From Xylocopilactobacillus apicola (GTDB lineage: Bacteria; Bacillota; Bacilli; Lactobacillales; Lactobacillaceae), in NCBI RefSeq assembly GCF_033095985.1, contig NZ_AP026802.1, positions 434,001 to 498,000 on the forward strand: a stretch of DNA of 64,000 nt, given 5' to 3'. The notes under the pieces are model-generated. The model saw nothing but the letters and a program-made list of their open reading frames with translations. It was not told the origin of the DNA and ran no database searches. The translations under genes were made by a program, and so were the position numbers. This document shows, piece after piece, positions 54,426-63,179 of this stretch (its first letter is position 1; every line of letters begins with the position of its first letter).

Positions 54426-54788
54426 ATGAATTATGAAATTGGAGAGTTTGCGGCGAAAGTTGGTCTGACGATCGACACCTTGCGTTATTATGAAAGTGTG
54501 GGGATTATTGCACCGGCGCGGCTTAGTAATGGGCACCGCTCATTTAATGACGAAGACATCGCCTGGGTGGAATTTGTTAAACGGTTAAAGGAAACGGGCA
54601 TGCCCATCAAGAACATCAAAGCCTACTCAGATTTAAGGCGGGTTGGCGATTCGACGATCGATGAGCGGTTAGAATTATTAGCTGAGCAACAAAATTTGTT
54701 AAAAGAGCAGCAAGCCAAAACGCAAGCGCATCTTGACTTTTTGGCGCACAAAATCGAATACTATCAAGAATTGAAAAATAATTCTTGA
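54426..54788 (+). CDS. MerR-family transcriptional regulator
   Basis: 120 residues: winged HTH at the N-terminus (F-A-A-K-V-G-L-T-I-D-T-L-R-Y-Y-E), then a long coiled-coil helix (about 75-118, Glu/Gln/Leu-rich) for dimerisation. No metal-binding cysteines. A good AAGGAG site precedes the ATG. It probably controls the next gene, whose promoter has the 19-base spacer that MerR proteins act on. Confidence 0.9.
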   Translation: MNYEIGEFAAKVGLTIDTLRYYESVGIIAPARLSNGHRSFNDEDIAWVEFVKRLKETGMPIKNIKAYSDLRRVGDSTIDERLELLAEQQNLLKEQQAKTQAHLDFLAHKIEYYQELKNNS

Positions 54789-54815
54789 CCTGGGGTTAAC
54801 TTCAGCTTGTAAGCT
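54785..54815 (+). promoter_or_regulatory. MerR-type promoter with 19-bp spacer
   Basis: TTGACC (54785-54790) and TAAGCT (54810-54815) are 19 bases apart. The spacer holds an imperfect dyad centred on GTTAAC (CTGGGG-TTAACTTCAG). This is the classic arrangement for a MerR-activated promoter; it overlaps the end of the merR gene. Confidence 0.75.
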
Positions 54816-54848
54816 TATGCCATTACAAAAAGAAAGTAGGTTTTGATA

Positions 54849-55220
54849 ATGGATCGATATTTATTAGGGCAAGAAAAATTGAAGCAAGTCGATGGCGTAG
54901 GCGGTGAGGCAGTTGTCGAGTCTTTAAAGGACATCGCACCAGACGTTTCGAAATATATTTTAGAATTTGCGTTTGGCGATATTTATAATCGGCCTGGGCT
55001 AGATTTAAAACAGCGCGAGATGATCACAATTAGCGCACTTTTGGTTGAAGGCGACACGGCACCGCAACTAAAAGTTCACCTGAATGCAGCGTTAAACGTC
55101 GGATTAACGAAAAATGAGATCATTGAAACTTTTATTCAGTGCATTCCTTACATCGGATTTCCTCGCGTGCTCAATGCAATCAATGTGGCAAGGGAAGTTT
55201 TTGATACATTTGACTTTTAG
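54849..55220 (+). CDS. Carboxymuconolactone decarboxylase (CMD) family protein
   Basis: About 123 residues, helical, with the CMD-like pattern R-E-M-I-T-I-S-A-L near residue 56, a histidine in K-V-H-L-N-A-A-L-N-V-G near residue 77 and E-I-I-E-T-F-I-Q near 92. Some family members are peroxidases with a C-x-x-C, absent here, so the reaction is uncertain. ATG 54849 has AGTAGG eight bases before it. It likely answers to the MerR regulator encoded upstream, perhaps in response to reactive compounds. Confidence 0.82.
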   Translation: MDRYLLGQEKLKQVDGVGGEAVVESLKDIAPDVSKYILEFAFGDIYNRPGLDLKQREMITISALLVEGDTAPQLKVHLNAALNVGLTKNEIIETFIQCIPYIGFPRVLNAINVAREVFDTFDF

Positions 55221-55257
55221 AGCTGAATGTTAGAATATTGAAACAGCAACGTTAAAT

Positions 55258-55282
55258 CGCTAATATTATTTAGCGTTTTTTT
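55258..55282 (+). terminator. Terminator after the CMD-family gene
   Basis: CGCTAA and TTAGCG form a six-base stem with a six-base loop and a seven-T run. Confidence 0.75.
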
Positions 55283-55296
55283 AATGGGAGAAGAAG

Positions 55297-56148
55297 ATGA
55301 ATTTATTATTAGCATTATTACCAGCGATATTTTGGGGAATCAATCCGCTGATCATCAAGAAGATTAATGGTCAAACTGCCAACGAAATGTTTGGGACCGG
55401 GCTTGGAGCTCTGATTATGAGCATTGTGGCTTTTTTGGTCGTCGGAAGTTTCAATGGCATGTCGACGGTGACATTTCTTTTGAGTTTTATCTCCGGAGCG
55501 GCGTGGGCGATCGGTCAATTAGGTCAATTTATGAGTTTTAGAACGATTGGAATTTCCAAAACAATGCCGATTTCGACTGGCATCCAGCTAACTGGGACTT
55601 CGATTATCGGAGTGATTGCTTTTGGCGAATGGCAGGGTGTGATCAACAAGGTCATCGGCTTTCTGGCGATTGCGGTTTTGATTTTGGGCGTCTTTATTAT
55701 TTCAAAAACCGGCCAGCAAAATGACAAGCAAAATATTCAAGACTATCTGCCTTTATTCATAACAAGCATTGGTTATTGGGTTTATAGCTGTATTCCAAAA
55801 GCCATTGATGCCAACGGTCTGCAGCTGTTTTCGGCGCAAATGTTGGGGACATTTGTCGTAGCTACAATCTACGCGTTTTATAAGAGTCATCGAGTTTTGC
55901 AAGAAAAGCAGAGTTGGTTAAACACCATTCCTGGCTTGTTGTACGGCTTGGCCTCACTTTCTTATATCTTTGCTGCTCGCAAGGTCGGGGTCAGCACAGC
56001 TTTTGTAATTGGACAAATTAACGTGGTCATTTCGACGCTCGGAAGCATTTTTATTTTAAAAGAAAGCAAGCAGGGCAAGGATTTAGTCAAAACGACTGTT
56101 GGACTTGGGTTAATCTTGCTGGCAAGCTGCGTTACAGCGTTTTTGTAA
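55297..56148 (+). CDS. GRP-family sugar uptake protein (RbsU/GlcU-like)
   Basis: 283 residues with ten membrane helices, the drug/metabolite superfamily fold of the glucose/ribose porter family. The start (A-L-L-P-A-I-F-W-G-I-N-P) and Q-L-G-Q-F-M-S-F-R-T-I-G near residue 75 are typical. Moves glucose or ribose by proton symport in known relatives; which sugar here is not clear. Confidence 0.87.
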   Translation: MNLLLALLPAIFWGINPLIIKKINGQTANEMFGTGLGALIMSIVAFLVVGSFNGMSTVTFLLSFISGAAWAIGQLGQFMSFRTIGISKTMPISTGIQLTGTSIIGVIAFGEWQGVINKVIGFLAIAVLILGVFIISKTGQQNDKQNIQDYLPLFITSIGYWVYSCIPKAIDANGLQLFSAQMLGTFVVATIYAFYKSHRVLQEKQSWLNTIPGLLYGLASLSYIFAARKVGVSTAFVIGQINVVISTLGSIFILKESKQGKDLVKTTVGLGLILLASCVTAFL

Positions 56149-56162
56149 AAAGGAGTAAATTA

Positions 56163-57023
56163 TTGTTTGAGAGTGCGATGATCAATGGGATTAAATTGAC
56201 ATTTTCCATCAGTCATTTGAAGCCTGATCAACCACTAGTTTTGTACTTGCACGGAGGTCCGGGCTTCAGCTGCGCGCCTTTGATGCAGAAGTTTAATTCG
56301 AGGTTAGATCAAGATCTTAATTTTATAAACTTAGAGCAGCGGGGCACGGGTCTTTCTTATTATCCGTTTGCCAAAGACGAGAAAATCACAATTTCCACGT
56401 TTATTGACGATGTATATCAATTTGTTTGTTATCTTTTGGATCGCTACCAACGCAAGCAATTAATTTTAGTGGGACACTCTTGGGGTTCCATTCTTGGTTT
56501 GAAGTTTATCGAGCATTATCCCGAGCTGATTTCTAAATATATCGGTGTTGGTCAGGTTATCAATACGCAAAAAAATCTCGATCTGCAGCGAGAATTTTTG
56601 ACTGGCAAAATCAAAGATACCGATTTAAAAAAAGACAGCATTTACCTGACTAGGAAAATTGTCAAGCATGGAGGCTCTCTTTATCAGCAAACCAATGAAG
56701 CTAAGCTGATTCGTCCTTTTATCACTTCGGGGGTTTATTCGTTTGGCACCCTAATTAATTTCTTAAAAGGATCTAAGCAAACAGTTAATGCTTTGTGGGA
56801 TGAGGTGATGCAGGTGAACTTTGAGGACGTCAAAGAATATTCAGTTCCAGTGTACTTCTTTGAGGGCAAACACGATCACCATGTCCCATCTTCCTTGGTG
56901 GACAATTATGCCAAGACTCTTCAAAGCCCAGCGTCAGTAGTTTGGTTTGAAAGCTCGGGACATTACCCGCAGTGGGAAGAGCCTGATAAATTTAATGATC
57001 AATTAATTAAAATTTGTACCTAA
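56163..57023 (+). CDS. Alpha/beta hydrolase (proline iminopeptidase-like)
   Basis: 286 residues. The oxyanion-hole motif H-G-G-P-G (about residue 31) and nucleophile elbow G-H-S-W-G-S (Ser near 103) match the proline iminopeptidase/S33 group; Asp near 241 (G-K-H-D-H) and His near 270 (S-G-H-Y-P-Q-W) complete the triad. Start is TTG 56163 with AAAGGAG. It is 14 bases after the sugar transporter gene. Peptidase activity is possible but the substrate is unproven. Confidence 0.83.
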   Translation: MFESAMINGIKLTFSISHLKPDQPLVLYLHGGPGFSCAPLMQKFNSRLDQDLNFINLEQRGTGLSYYPFAKDEKITISTFIDDVYQFVCYLLDRYQRKQLILVGHSWGSILGLKFIEHYPELISKYIGVGQVINTQKNLDLQREFLTGKIKDTDLKKDSIYLTRKIVKHGGSLYQQTNEAKLIRPFITSGVYSFGTLINFLKGSKQTVNALWDEVMQVNFEDVKEYSVPVYFFEGKHDHHVPSSLVDNYAKTLQSPASVVWFESSGHYPQWEEPDKFNDQLIKICT

Positions 57024-57060
57024 AAAAAGCTTTAGAATTAACAAATCGATATTTATTCAT

Positions 57061-57085
57061 AAAAAAAGCCTCACAATTATGAGGC
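57061..57085 (-). terminator. Terminator of the minus-strand carbohydrate operon
   Basis: GCCTCA and TGAGGC form a perfect stem with a six-base loop; on the minus strand it is followed by seven T residues. Confidence 0.8.
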
Positions 57086-57097
57086 GCATCAAGGTTT

Positions 57098-57475
57098 TTA
57101 TTTTTTCTGGCAAATTTCAATAATTTCATGATTGGGACCATAAAAATTAAAATAGCGGATTCCGTGTTCCCAGAATGGCAGTTGTTGGATTTCGGGATCA
57201 ATCAATTCCAAATTCAGTCCTTTAACAAAGGAAAATGCCGCCTCAATATCGTTTGTATCAAGCGCAAAATGATTTATCGCTCCGGCAGTAGGAGCCGTTT
57301 CAGCCTCCCAGACTTCAAGAATTAAATTGCCTAGTTCAAAAAATCCAACTTTACTTCCTTGATTATCTTCAGTTTGAATTAATTTGAACCCTAACTTGGA
57401 ATAAACATCCTCACTAAATTTAAAATTTTCTGTTGGAATTCCAATGTGTTGCAGTCCGTTAAAAAAATTGCTCAT
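57098..57475 (-). CDS. VOC-family (glyoxalase-like) protein
   Basis: 125 residues with the two beta-alpha-beta-beta-beta halves of the vicinal oxygen chelate fold. Metal ligands are suggested by His in L-Q-H-I-G-I-P near residue 11, His in I-N-H-F-A-L-D near 69, and Glu in the final I-I-E-I strand. It is the last gene of the operon, 13 bases after fructokinase. Its reaction is unknown; sugar-related isomerase or lyase roles occur in the fold. Confidence 0.82.
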   Translation of the reverse strand: MSNFFNGLQHIGIPTENFKFSEDVYSKLGFKLIQTEDNQGSKVGFFELGNLILEVWEAETAPTAGAINHFALDTNDIEAAFSFVKGLNLELIDPEIQQLPFWEHGIRYFNFYGPNHEIIEICQKK

Positions 57476-57488
57476 TTTTCTTACCTTT

Positions 57489-58361
57489 CTATTCTTTCAA
57501 TAATCGTGCAGCTAGAAAGAAATTGCCCACTGTAGCAGAACCATTATCCTTAACTGCTGGTAAAGAGATATAATGTTCGAGTTTCGGCGTCGGCAAGTAA
57601 TCGTTTAAAAGAGCACTAAATTCTTGTCGCACTTTATTTAGAAAATTTTCACTCGTAACGCCGCCACCAAACACAATTTTATCAGGTCTAAAAGATAAAG
57701 TCGTATCCATAGCTGCCTGAGCAACATAATACGCCAAAATATCCCAAACAGGGTTAGTGAATGGCACATCTTTGCCAGAATTTCCTAATCGAGCTTCAAA
57801 TGTTGGACCAGAAACTAACCCCTCTAGACAATCTTTATGATAAGGACAAATGCCTAAAAAATCTAGGTCAGCGGGATGTCTTTTTACAAGAACATGTCCC
57901 ATTTCGAGGTGACCTAATGAACCAACAAATTTGCCATCAACTACTACTCCAGCTCCAACTCCGGTTCCAATGGTGTAGTAAACGACAGAACTGATTTGTT
58001 CATTAAATAAAGTAGTCATGACATATTCGCCAAATGCGGCACTGTTAACGTCGGTTGTCCATGAGATTGGCATCTTAAGCCCTGACTTAATTAAACCAAC
58101 AAAATTTGTGTTTTGCCATCCTTTTTTGGGAGTTGTAGTAATGTAGCCGTACTGAGGGGAGTTACGTCTAGTTTCAATGGGACCAAATGAAGCAATTCCT
58201 AGAGCGTCGATTTGAAATTGAGAAAAGTAGTCAATTACTCGTTGAATTGTTTCTTTGGGGGTAGTAGTTGGAAACTGAATTTGGTCTTTAATTTGATAAT
58301 CGTCGTTACCAATTGCACAAACAAATTTTGTGCCGCCTGCTTCTACTGATCCGTATTGCAT
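57489..58361 (-). CDS. scrK: Fructokinase (ROK family)
   Basis: 290 residues. The phosphate loop E-A-G-G-T-K-F near residue 8, catalytic T-D-V-N-S-A-A near 103, G-T-G-V-G-A-G-V near 130, and the zinc cluster H-V...H...C-P-Y-H-K-D-C-L-E-G (about 155-180) mark ROK fructokinases (ATP:fructose 6-phosphotransferase). It would phosphorylate free fructose released by the GH32 enzyme encoded two genes away; mannose is also used by some relatives. Confidence 0.88.
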   Translation of the reverse strand: MQYGSVEAGGTKFVCAIGNDDYQIKDQIQFPTTTPKETIQRVIDYFSQFQIDALGIASFGPIETRRNSPQYGYITTTPKKGWQNTNFVGLIKSGLKMPISWTTDVNSAAFGEYVMTTLFNEQISSVVYYTIGTGVGAGVVVDGKFVGSLGHLEMGHVLVKRHPADLDFLGICPYHKDCLEGLVSGPTFEARLGNSGKDVPFTNPVWDILAYYVAQAAMDTTLSFRPDKIVFGGGVTSENFLNKVRQEFSALLNDYLPTPKLEHYISLPAVKDNGSATVGNFFLAARLLKE

Positions 58362-58372
58362 TTTTTCCTTTC

Positions 58373-59146
58373 TTAAATTAAGTTATATGATTTGAGCCCT
58401 TTCACAATTCCTAAATTATCGTTAGTATCGGTGATTAAGTCAGCGAGACCTTTGGTCTCTTCTCTTCCATTTGCCATCGCAATTTTGTAATCAACTTGCT
58501 CAAACATGCTTAAATCGTTGATTCCGTCACCGAAAGCATATGTCGGAATTCCGTTTAATCGGGCAACGTCAATAAATTTTTTGATGCCAGCGCCTTTAGA
58601 ATTACCCTTGATCACAGTATCAATTGAATGTGCTCCGGTAATAAAAAATTCAAGTTCTGGAAAGTTCAATTGATATTTCTCGTCGGCGTGATTGGCGATT
58701 ACAAGGATTTGATTGACCAAATTATTTTGATAAAAGTTAGGGTTGAGAATTGGAAAGGGAGATGAAATATTTTCATAAAAGCTTCTGGCTAAAGGTTTAT
58801 CAGCAGAGATTGCAATTGTCTGAGAATTATAAAACCCAATAATATCATCTCGTTGTTCAGCATAAGATAGAATTCGCTCACAGATTGAAGGATCGATCTT
58901 TAAATTTTGAATGATCTTCCCTTCATATTCCTGGTATTGTCCATTCATTGAGATAATTGAATTGATGTTACACATTTTCATAAAAGGTCGCACTTCAAAT
59001 GCAGCGCGTCCGGTTGCGATTACTGGTAAATTTCCATTGCTTTTTAGGTGAATTACTGCATTTTGAACTTCTTCGACGATAGTCGATTTACTGGACAGCA
59101 GTGTTCCATCCATATCGAAAAAAACAATTGATTTAAATTTTGCCAC
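58373..59146 (-). CDS. Cof-type HAD-superfamily phosphatase
   Basis: 257 residues with the HAD nucleophile motif F-F-D-M-D-G-T-L at the N-terminus (Asp near 11 and 13), conserved Lys in K-G-N-S-K-G and G-D-G-I-N-D near residue 207, and a Cof-type cap domain between. Acts on small phosphorylated metabolites, probably a sugar phosphate from this operon. Start is GTG 59146 behind AAGGAAA. Confidence 0.88.
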   Translation of the reverse strand: MAKFKSIVFFDMDGTLLSSKSTIVEEVQNAVIHLKSNGNLPVIATGRAAFEVRPFMKMCNINSIISMNGQYQEYEGKIIQNLKIDPSICERILSYAEQRDDIIGFYNSQTIAISADKPLARSFYENISSPFPILNPNFYQNNLVNQILVIANHADEKYQLNFPELEFFITGAHSIDTVIKGNSKGAGIKKFIDVARLNGIPTYAFGDGINDLSMFEQVDYKIAMANGREETKGLADLITDTNDNLGIVKGLKSYNLI

Positions 59147-59158
59147 TCTAAATTTCCT

Positions 59159-60550
59159 TTACGTTCTTAGAATAATATTGCTAAATTTAGCTTCACCATT
59201 TGAAACAGCGATCGCTAAATCGTTGCCAAATTTATGATAAACTCGGCTAATCAAACTTACATTTTCAACAACGATTACCAAAATATCGTCGTCTACAATC
59301 ATTTTGACATGAATAGGTTGACCGCCTTTAATTGGTAATGGTCGTTCTAGTCCCTTTGTCATCATTTGATACCAAGGCCATTCGGGGCTTTTATCAAAAG
59401 TTAACCTTTGATCATCTACTGACAGCAAATATTGATATGATTCATCAGTTTCTTGATTTTTGAAGGCTCTAATTGCAATATCAGCGAGATTTACATCCAA
59501 ATTTACGTCAAAATCTAGAACATAATGGTCTCCAACATTTGTTGCAATGATTTTTTCGCTTCGTCCCTCAGAATTTTCGATTGTGATCGGGGAGATTTGA
59601 GTTGAATTTTTAAAAGCTTCTGTGAGCTCATCTGGCAATTTTGTCCCTAAAGTTCCGTTTGATCTTTGTACTATCTCTAATGGGACGTATGTTCCGCCCC
59701 ATTCCCAGTTAACCAGGTCTCCTTGTCCACGTTCACGAGTAGGGACCCAGCCAAACAGCACTCTGCGGTTACCGTCATAAGCACTGCGGGCAGCATAGTA
59801 TGCGCGACCGTCAAACGAATCATCTTTTGGTTTAATCCATGGACCAGTCATATTCTTGCTCATTCGATACCGAGTCTTACTTTGATCACTATATTCGGTG
59901 TAAAGTAAATACCACCAATCGCCGATTTTAAAAATATCTGGCATTTCAAGACCTGTATAAAGATTTGGTGCAAAGAAGTCTCCTTGAAAATCCCACTTTT
60001 TCAAATCCTTCGAGGTAAACGAAACAATTCGGCCAGTTAGTTTTGATTTAGGGCCAGCTAGGCGAGTTCCCAGAATTAACAAATATTGACTGTTTTCTTC
60101 ATCCCAAATCACCCAAGGATCTCGCCAATCTGTAACGTCGTAACCAGGTTGAGCTGGTAACGCGAGTTCATCGACATTTTTGATAAAGTGCTCGTAGTCA
60201 TCGCTGATTGCATGAAGTAAAACTTGTGAAGTTTTTCCTGCTTGATCAGCTTTTTTGTTATACCCGGTGTAAAAAGCGTGAATTTTATCGCCCGCTTTAA
60301 AAACTGAACCGGCATAAATCCACTGAGCGACATCGTCTGGTCCACCACTGGAAATTGAAATTCCATGATCTTCATAGTTAATGAAATTATCAGTAGTTGA
60401 AAGAGCCCAACCAAAAGGAGTGCTCTCCGTAAGAGGACCAGGGTCTCGCGGATCACGTTGATGGTAAAGATAGAAAGTGCCTTTTTCACCATAAGGCATA
60501 ATATCACCCATCCAGGTATTATTAGGTGGTTGGTAAAAAACTTTATACAT
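59159..60550 (-). CDS. Glycoside hydrolase family 32 (fructosidase-like)
   Basis: 463 residues without signal peptide: five-bladed propeller (to about 310) and beta-sandwich. The nucleophile motif is altered: N-T-W-M-G-D with Asp16 in place of W-M-N-D-P-N-G. W-R-D-P near residue 143 gives the transition-state Asp, and G-L-E-M-P-D near 200 the acid/base Glu (usually E-C-P). Acts in the cytosol on fructosides, possibly phosphorylated ones from the PTS of this operon. The unusual first motif means the substrate could differ from sucrose-6-phosphate. Confidence 0.82.
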   Translation of the reverse strand: MYKVFYQPPNNTWMGDIMPYGEKGTFYLYHQRDPRDPGPLTESTPFGWALSTTDNFINYEDHGISISSGGPDDVAQWIYAGSVFKAGDKIHAFYTGYNKKADQAGKTSQVLLHAISDDYEHFIKNVDELALPAQPGYDVTDWRDPWVIWDEENSQYLLILGTRLAGPKSKLTGRIVSFTSKDLKKWDFQGDFFAPNLYTGLEMPDIFKIGDWWYLLYTEYSDQSKTRYRMSKNMTGPWIKPKDDSFDGRAYYAARSAYDGNRRVLFGWVPTRERGQGDLVNWEWGGTYVPLEIVQRSNGTLGTKLPDELTEAFKNSTQISPITIENSEGRSEKIIATNVGDHYVLDFDVNLDVNLADIAIRAFKNQETDESYQYLLSVDDQRLTFDKSPEWPWYQMMTKGLERPLPIKGGQPIHVKMIVDDDILVIVVENVSLISRVYHKFGNDLAIAVSNGEAKFSNIILRT

Positions 60551-60555
60551 ATAAA

Positions 60556-63177
60556 TTAACCTCCGTTTTTTAAATATTTAATTTTTAATGAAATTGCATC
60601 GTAAGGATCAATTGATACAAGGGTTACTTTATCTTCCAGCGCATTAACAACTGTTACATTTTGATCATTAATCAGATTGAAAGGCAAATTTACATTTTGC
60701 TTGGATAAATTCTGAAGCCGAATGATCATTGAATCCTCTGAAGTATAAGAAGGATATATCGCGGCTACGTCTAGATCTGCGTTAAGAGATAGAATGGATA
60801 AACTTAAAGGGATAGTCTTTTTTTCTTCAGTTTCCCAGATTTTGTTGTCCAGGCGGTTGATGAACACATTTAATTGTTGTTTCTGATACGAAATTGAAAC
60901 GTCCAAACTTTTATTTACAAGTTCGTTATTTTTTGTTTCACTAAATGGTTCATCTGACCACTCTAAATCAAATTTAAATTTGTTAATTCCTAATTCCTGG
61001 GCCAAAGGAGTTGGAATCATTGGATGACCTTGATTTGTGGTATCGCCGGAAGCTCGACCAGGACGCCAAGCCAAGTTAGGTTTACCAAGTTGTCCTGTCG
61101 TTGACATTAAGGTAATTAACAAATCATTATTTTCTGTTTGGTATTCCTTTTGACCTTTGCCCAAAAATGTAAGATGACCTTCTGAATTACTTAGGCTCAC
61201 ACTTTTGTCAAAGTTATACAAATTGACCGGTTTTTCATCATAGTGTTTCTCCCAATCAGCTGGGATCAACTCATTTTGCTGTTTAAGATAACCTAATTGA
61301 ATTCTGGCAATTGTTTCACAATTCTTTAAGCCAGATTGTAAACGGAGCCTTAAACGATGCGACTCGACGGTATTGTCGATTGTTAAAATCCCTTTAATAG
61401 TTTTATTAGAGTTAAATGAAAGTTCCAGCTCGTAATTCATTGCTTGATAATGGGGATTATCAGATGAGTAGTCAGCAAGACTAAATGGTAAGCTTGCAGA
61501 TCCGACTATTTTCATTGTGTTTTCAGTAACAATTACTTTATCGAAAGGAAGAACAGTTTCTTGATCTTGAGGCAAAGGGGAAAAGTCATAAGTATCGCCG
61601 TCGTTAGCGCAGTTTACAAGGGTGATTGCATTAACAATTTCTTTACCGTTACAGGTTATATTAATTTTTCCTTTATCAAAACTGATTTTAAGACCTTCCA
61701 CTGAAATCGTTCCTTGGGAACTGGAATTGGATTTTTTAGAAATTTGCAATTCTTTTTTAGATGGTTGAATGGTGAAAACTTTGTAGCCAAGAGCAGGGAG
61801 CACCATTTTGGCACTAACAATTAATTCATAATAAGCGTTTTCAGATAAAAATTCTTTTCCGCGAGCGGTCATGGTCATTATATGTTCACGTGCTGGGTAG
61901 AATCTTTCTTTTTCAATTTTAATTTCACTCATTTGATCAATTGAGAATTTTTTGGAATTGCTAATGATTTTTAGTTGTTTTCTGCCACTGAATTCTTTAG
62001 CGTCCGTATTAAAAACGATGATTTCATTCGCTTTTAGCTTTAAAAAGTCAGCGATTTTCTTCTTAATCATGTTTTCAATGCCGTCAGCCATCTCGTTAGC
62101 TGCTTTGAAGCGAGCAAGAATGTCTTCATAGACATTGTCAGTAATACTACCGCCTAGAGTATCGTGAGGCTGACACTCTAATAATTTTTTCCAAAGATTG
62201 ATGATCAATCCTGAGCCGATTTTTACTCCAACTTTACGACCGATTACAGCTAGTGGTTCCACCCTTTTTAGAATTTTTTGTTCTAATTCATAGTTTTCTT
62301 GTTTAATCCGATGTCTTAGCGAACCAATTGAGCGGTGCACCCTCGCGTAGGTAGGAAGTCTCAACTCTCCTTGATACGATGGCAGCTCCTTAATATTATT
62401 TCTAAGTTCGTTAATAAATTCTGGATAACTGCTAATTGTTGTGTGGTATTTGCTGATTTGATTAAGATCCTTGATAGTTTGGACCTCATTATGAATGATG
62501 TTCATCTGGTCAATTCCTGAAGGCATTAAGATCATTTGATTATCTTTGTGCTCAACAGCAAATTTGACTGCTGGATCATAGCGTTGTTCAACAAACTCTT
62601 TTAGATTTCTTTTGCTTTCTGGGGTGATTTGACCAGTGAAATATCCAAACGGGAAGTTAGCTGCGATGACAGTTTTATTTGACAATCCTCGCCAGTTGAA
62701 GTAAAGAGATTTCAATTGATGATCATAATTCGTCCCACGCCAAAATACGAAATTATCGATCCCGACTTGCCTTAAAATGGTCGGCAATTGAGCTGTAAAT
62801 CCAAAGGTATCAGGTAGATACCCCACCATCATAGCTTCACCATATTGTTGATTTGCTTCCTGAATGCCAATCACCAGGTTGCGAATCATTGATTCAGCAT
62901 CTGGAATTATACCGTCAGTTTGGGTATACCAGGGGCCGATAAATAATTGTTTACTTTGAACAAGTCTTTTAATGCGATTCCTTGCTTCGGGGTGAATATC
63001 AATGTAATCATCAATAATGGAAGTTTGACCATCGAAAGTGAAATTGGCTTCGGGATGCGTCTCTAGTTCGTCGAGTGCTTCTGTAAATACTTGATCACTT
63101 AAAACGAGGGCATCGGTCGTTGTGAAATACCATTCTCGGTCCCAATGAGTATGGTTTACAAAATATACTTCAGTCAT
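60556..63177 (-). CDS. Alpha-mannosidase (GH38), MngB-like
   Basis: 873 residues. Metal ligands N-H-T-H-W-D (His9, His11, Asp13) and nucleophile Asp123 in Y-L-P-D-T-F-G-F are present, as is the Q-P-H-D-T-L-G-G-S metal-site strand near residue 336, followed by the long beta-domain region. The length and cytosolic location match bacterial mannosylglycerate-type hydrolases (MngB), which act on substrates brought in as phosphates by a fructose-type PTS. Such a PTS gene lies three bases upstream. Confidence 0.9.
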   Translation of the reverse strand: MTEVYFVNHTHWDREWYFTTTDALVLSDQVFTEALDELETHPEANFTFDGQTSIIDDYIDIHPEARNRIKRLVQSKQLFIGPWYTQTDGIIPDAESMIRNLVIGIQEANQQYGEAMMVGYLPDTFGFTAQLPTILRQVGIDNFVFWRGTNYDHQLKSLYFNWRGLSNKTVIAANFPFGYFTGQITPESKRNLKEFVEQRYDPAVKFAVEHKDNQMILMPSGIDQMNIIHNEVQTIKDLNQISKYHTTISSYPEFINELRNNIKELPSYQGELRLPTYARVHRSIGSLRHRIKQENYELEQKILKRVEPLAVIGRKVGVKIGSGLIINLWKKLLECQPHDTLGGSITDNVYEDILARFKAANEMADGIENMIKKKIADFLKLKANEIIVFNTDAKEFSGRKQLKIISNSKKFSIDQMSEIKIEKERFYPAREHIMTMTARGKEFLSENAYYELIVSAKMVLPALGYKVFTIQPSKKELQISKKSNSSSQGTISVEGLKISFDKGKINITCNGKEIVNAITLVNCANDGDTYDFSPLPQDQETVLPFDKVIVTENTMKIVGSASLPFSLADYSSDNPHYQAMNYELELSFNSNKTIKGILTIDNTVESHRLRLRLQSGLKNCETIARIQLGYLKQQNELIPADWEKHYDEKPVNLYNFDKSVSLSNSEGHLTFLGKGQKEYQTENNDLLITLMSTTGQLGKPNLAWRPGRASGDTTNQGHPMIPTPLAQELGINKFKFDLEWSDEPFSETKNNELVNKSLDVSISYQKQQLNVFINRLDNKIWETEEKKTIPLSLSILSLNADLDVAAIYPSYTSEDSMIIRLQNLSKQNVNLPFNLINDQNVTVVNALEDKVTLVSIDPYDAISLKIKYLKNGG

Positions 63178-63179
63178 TA

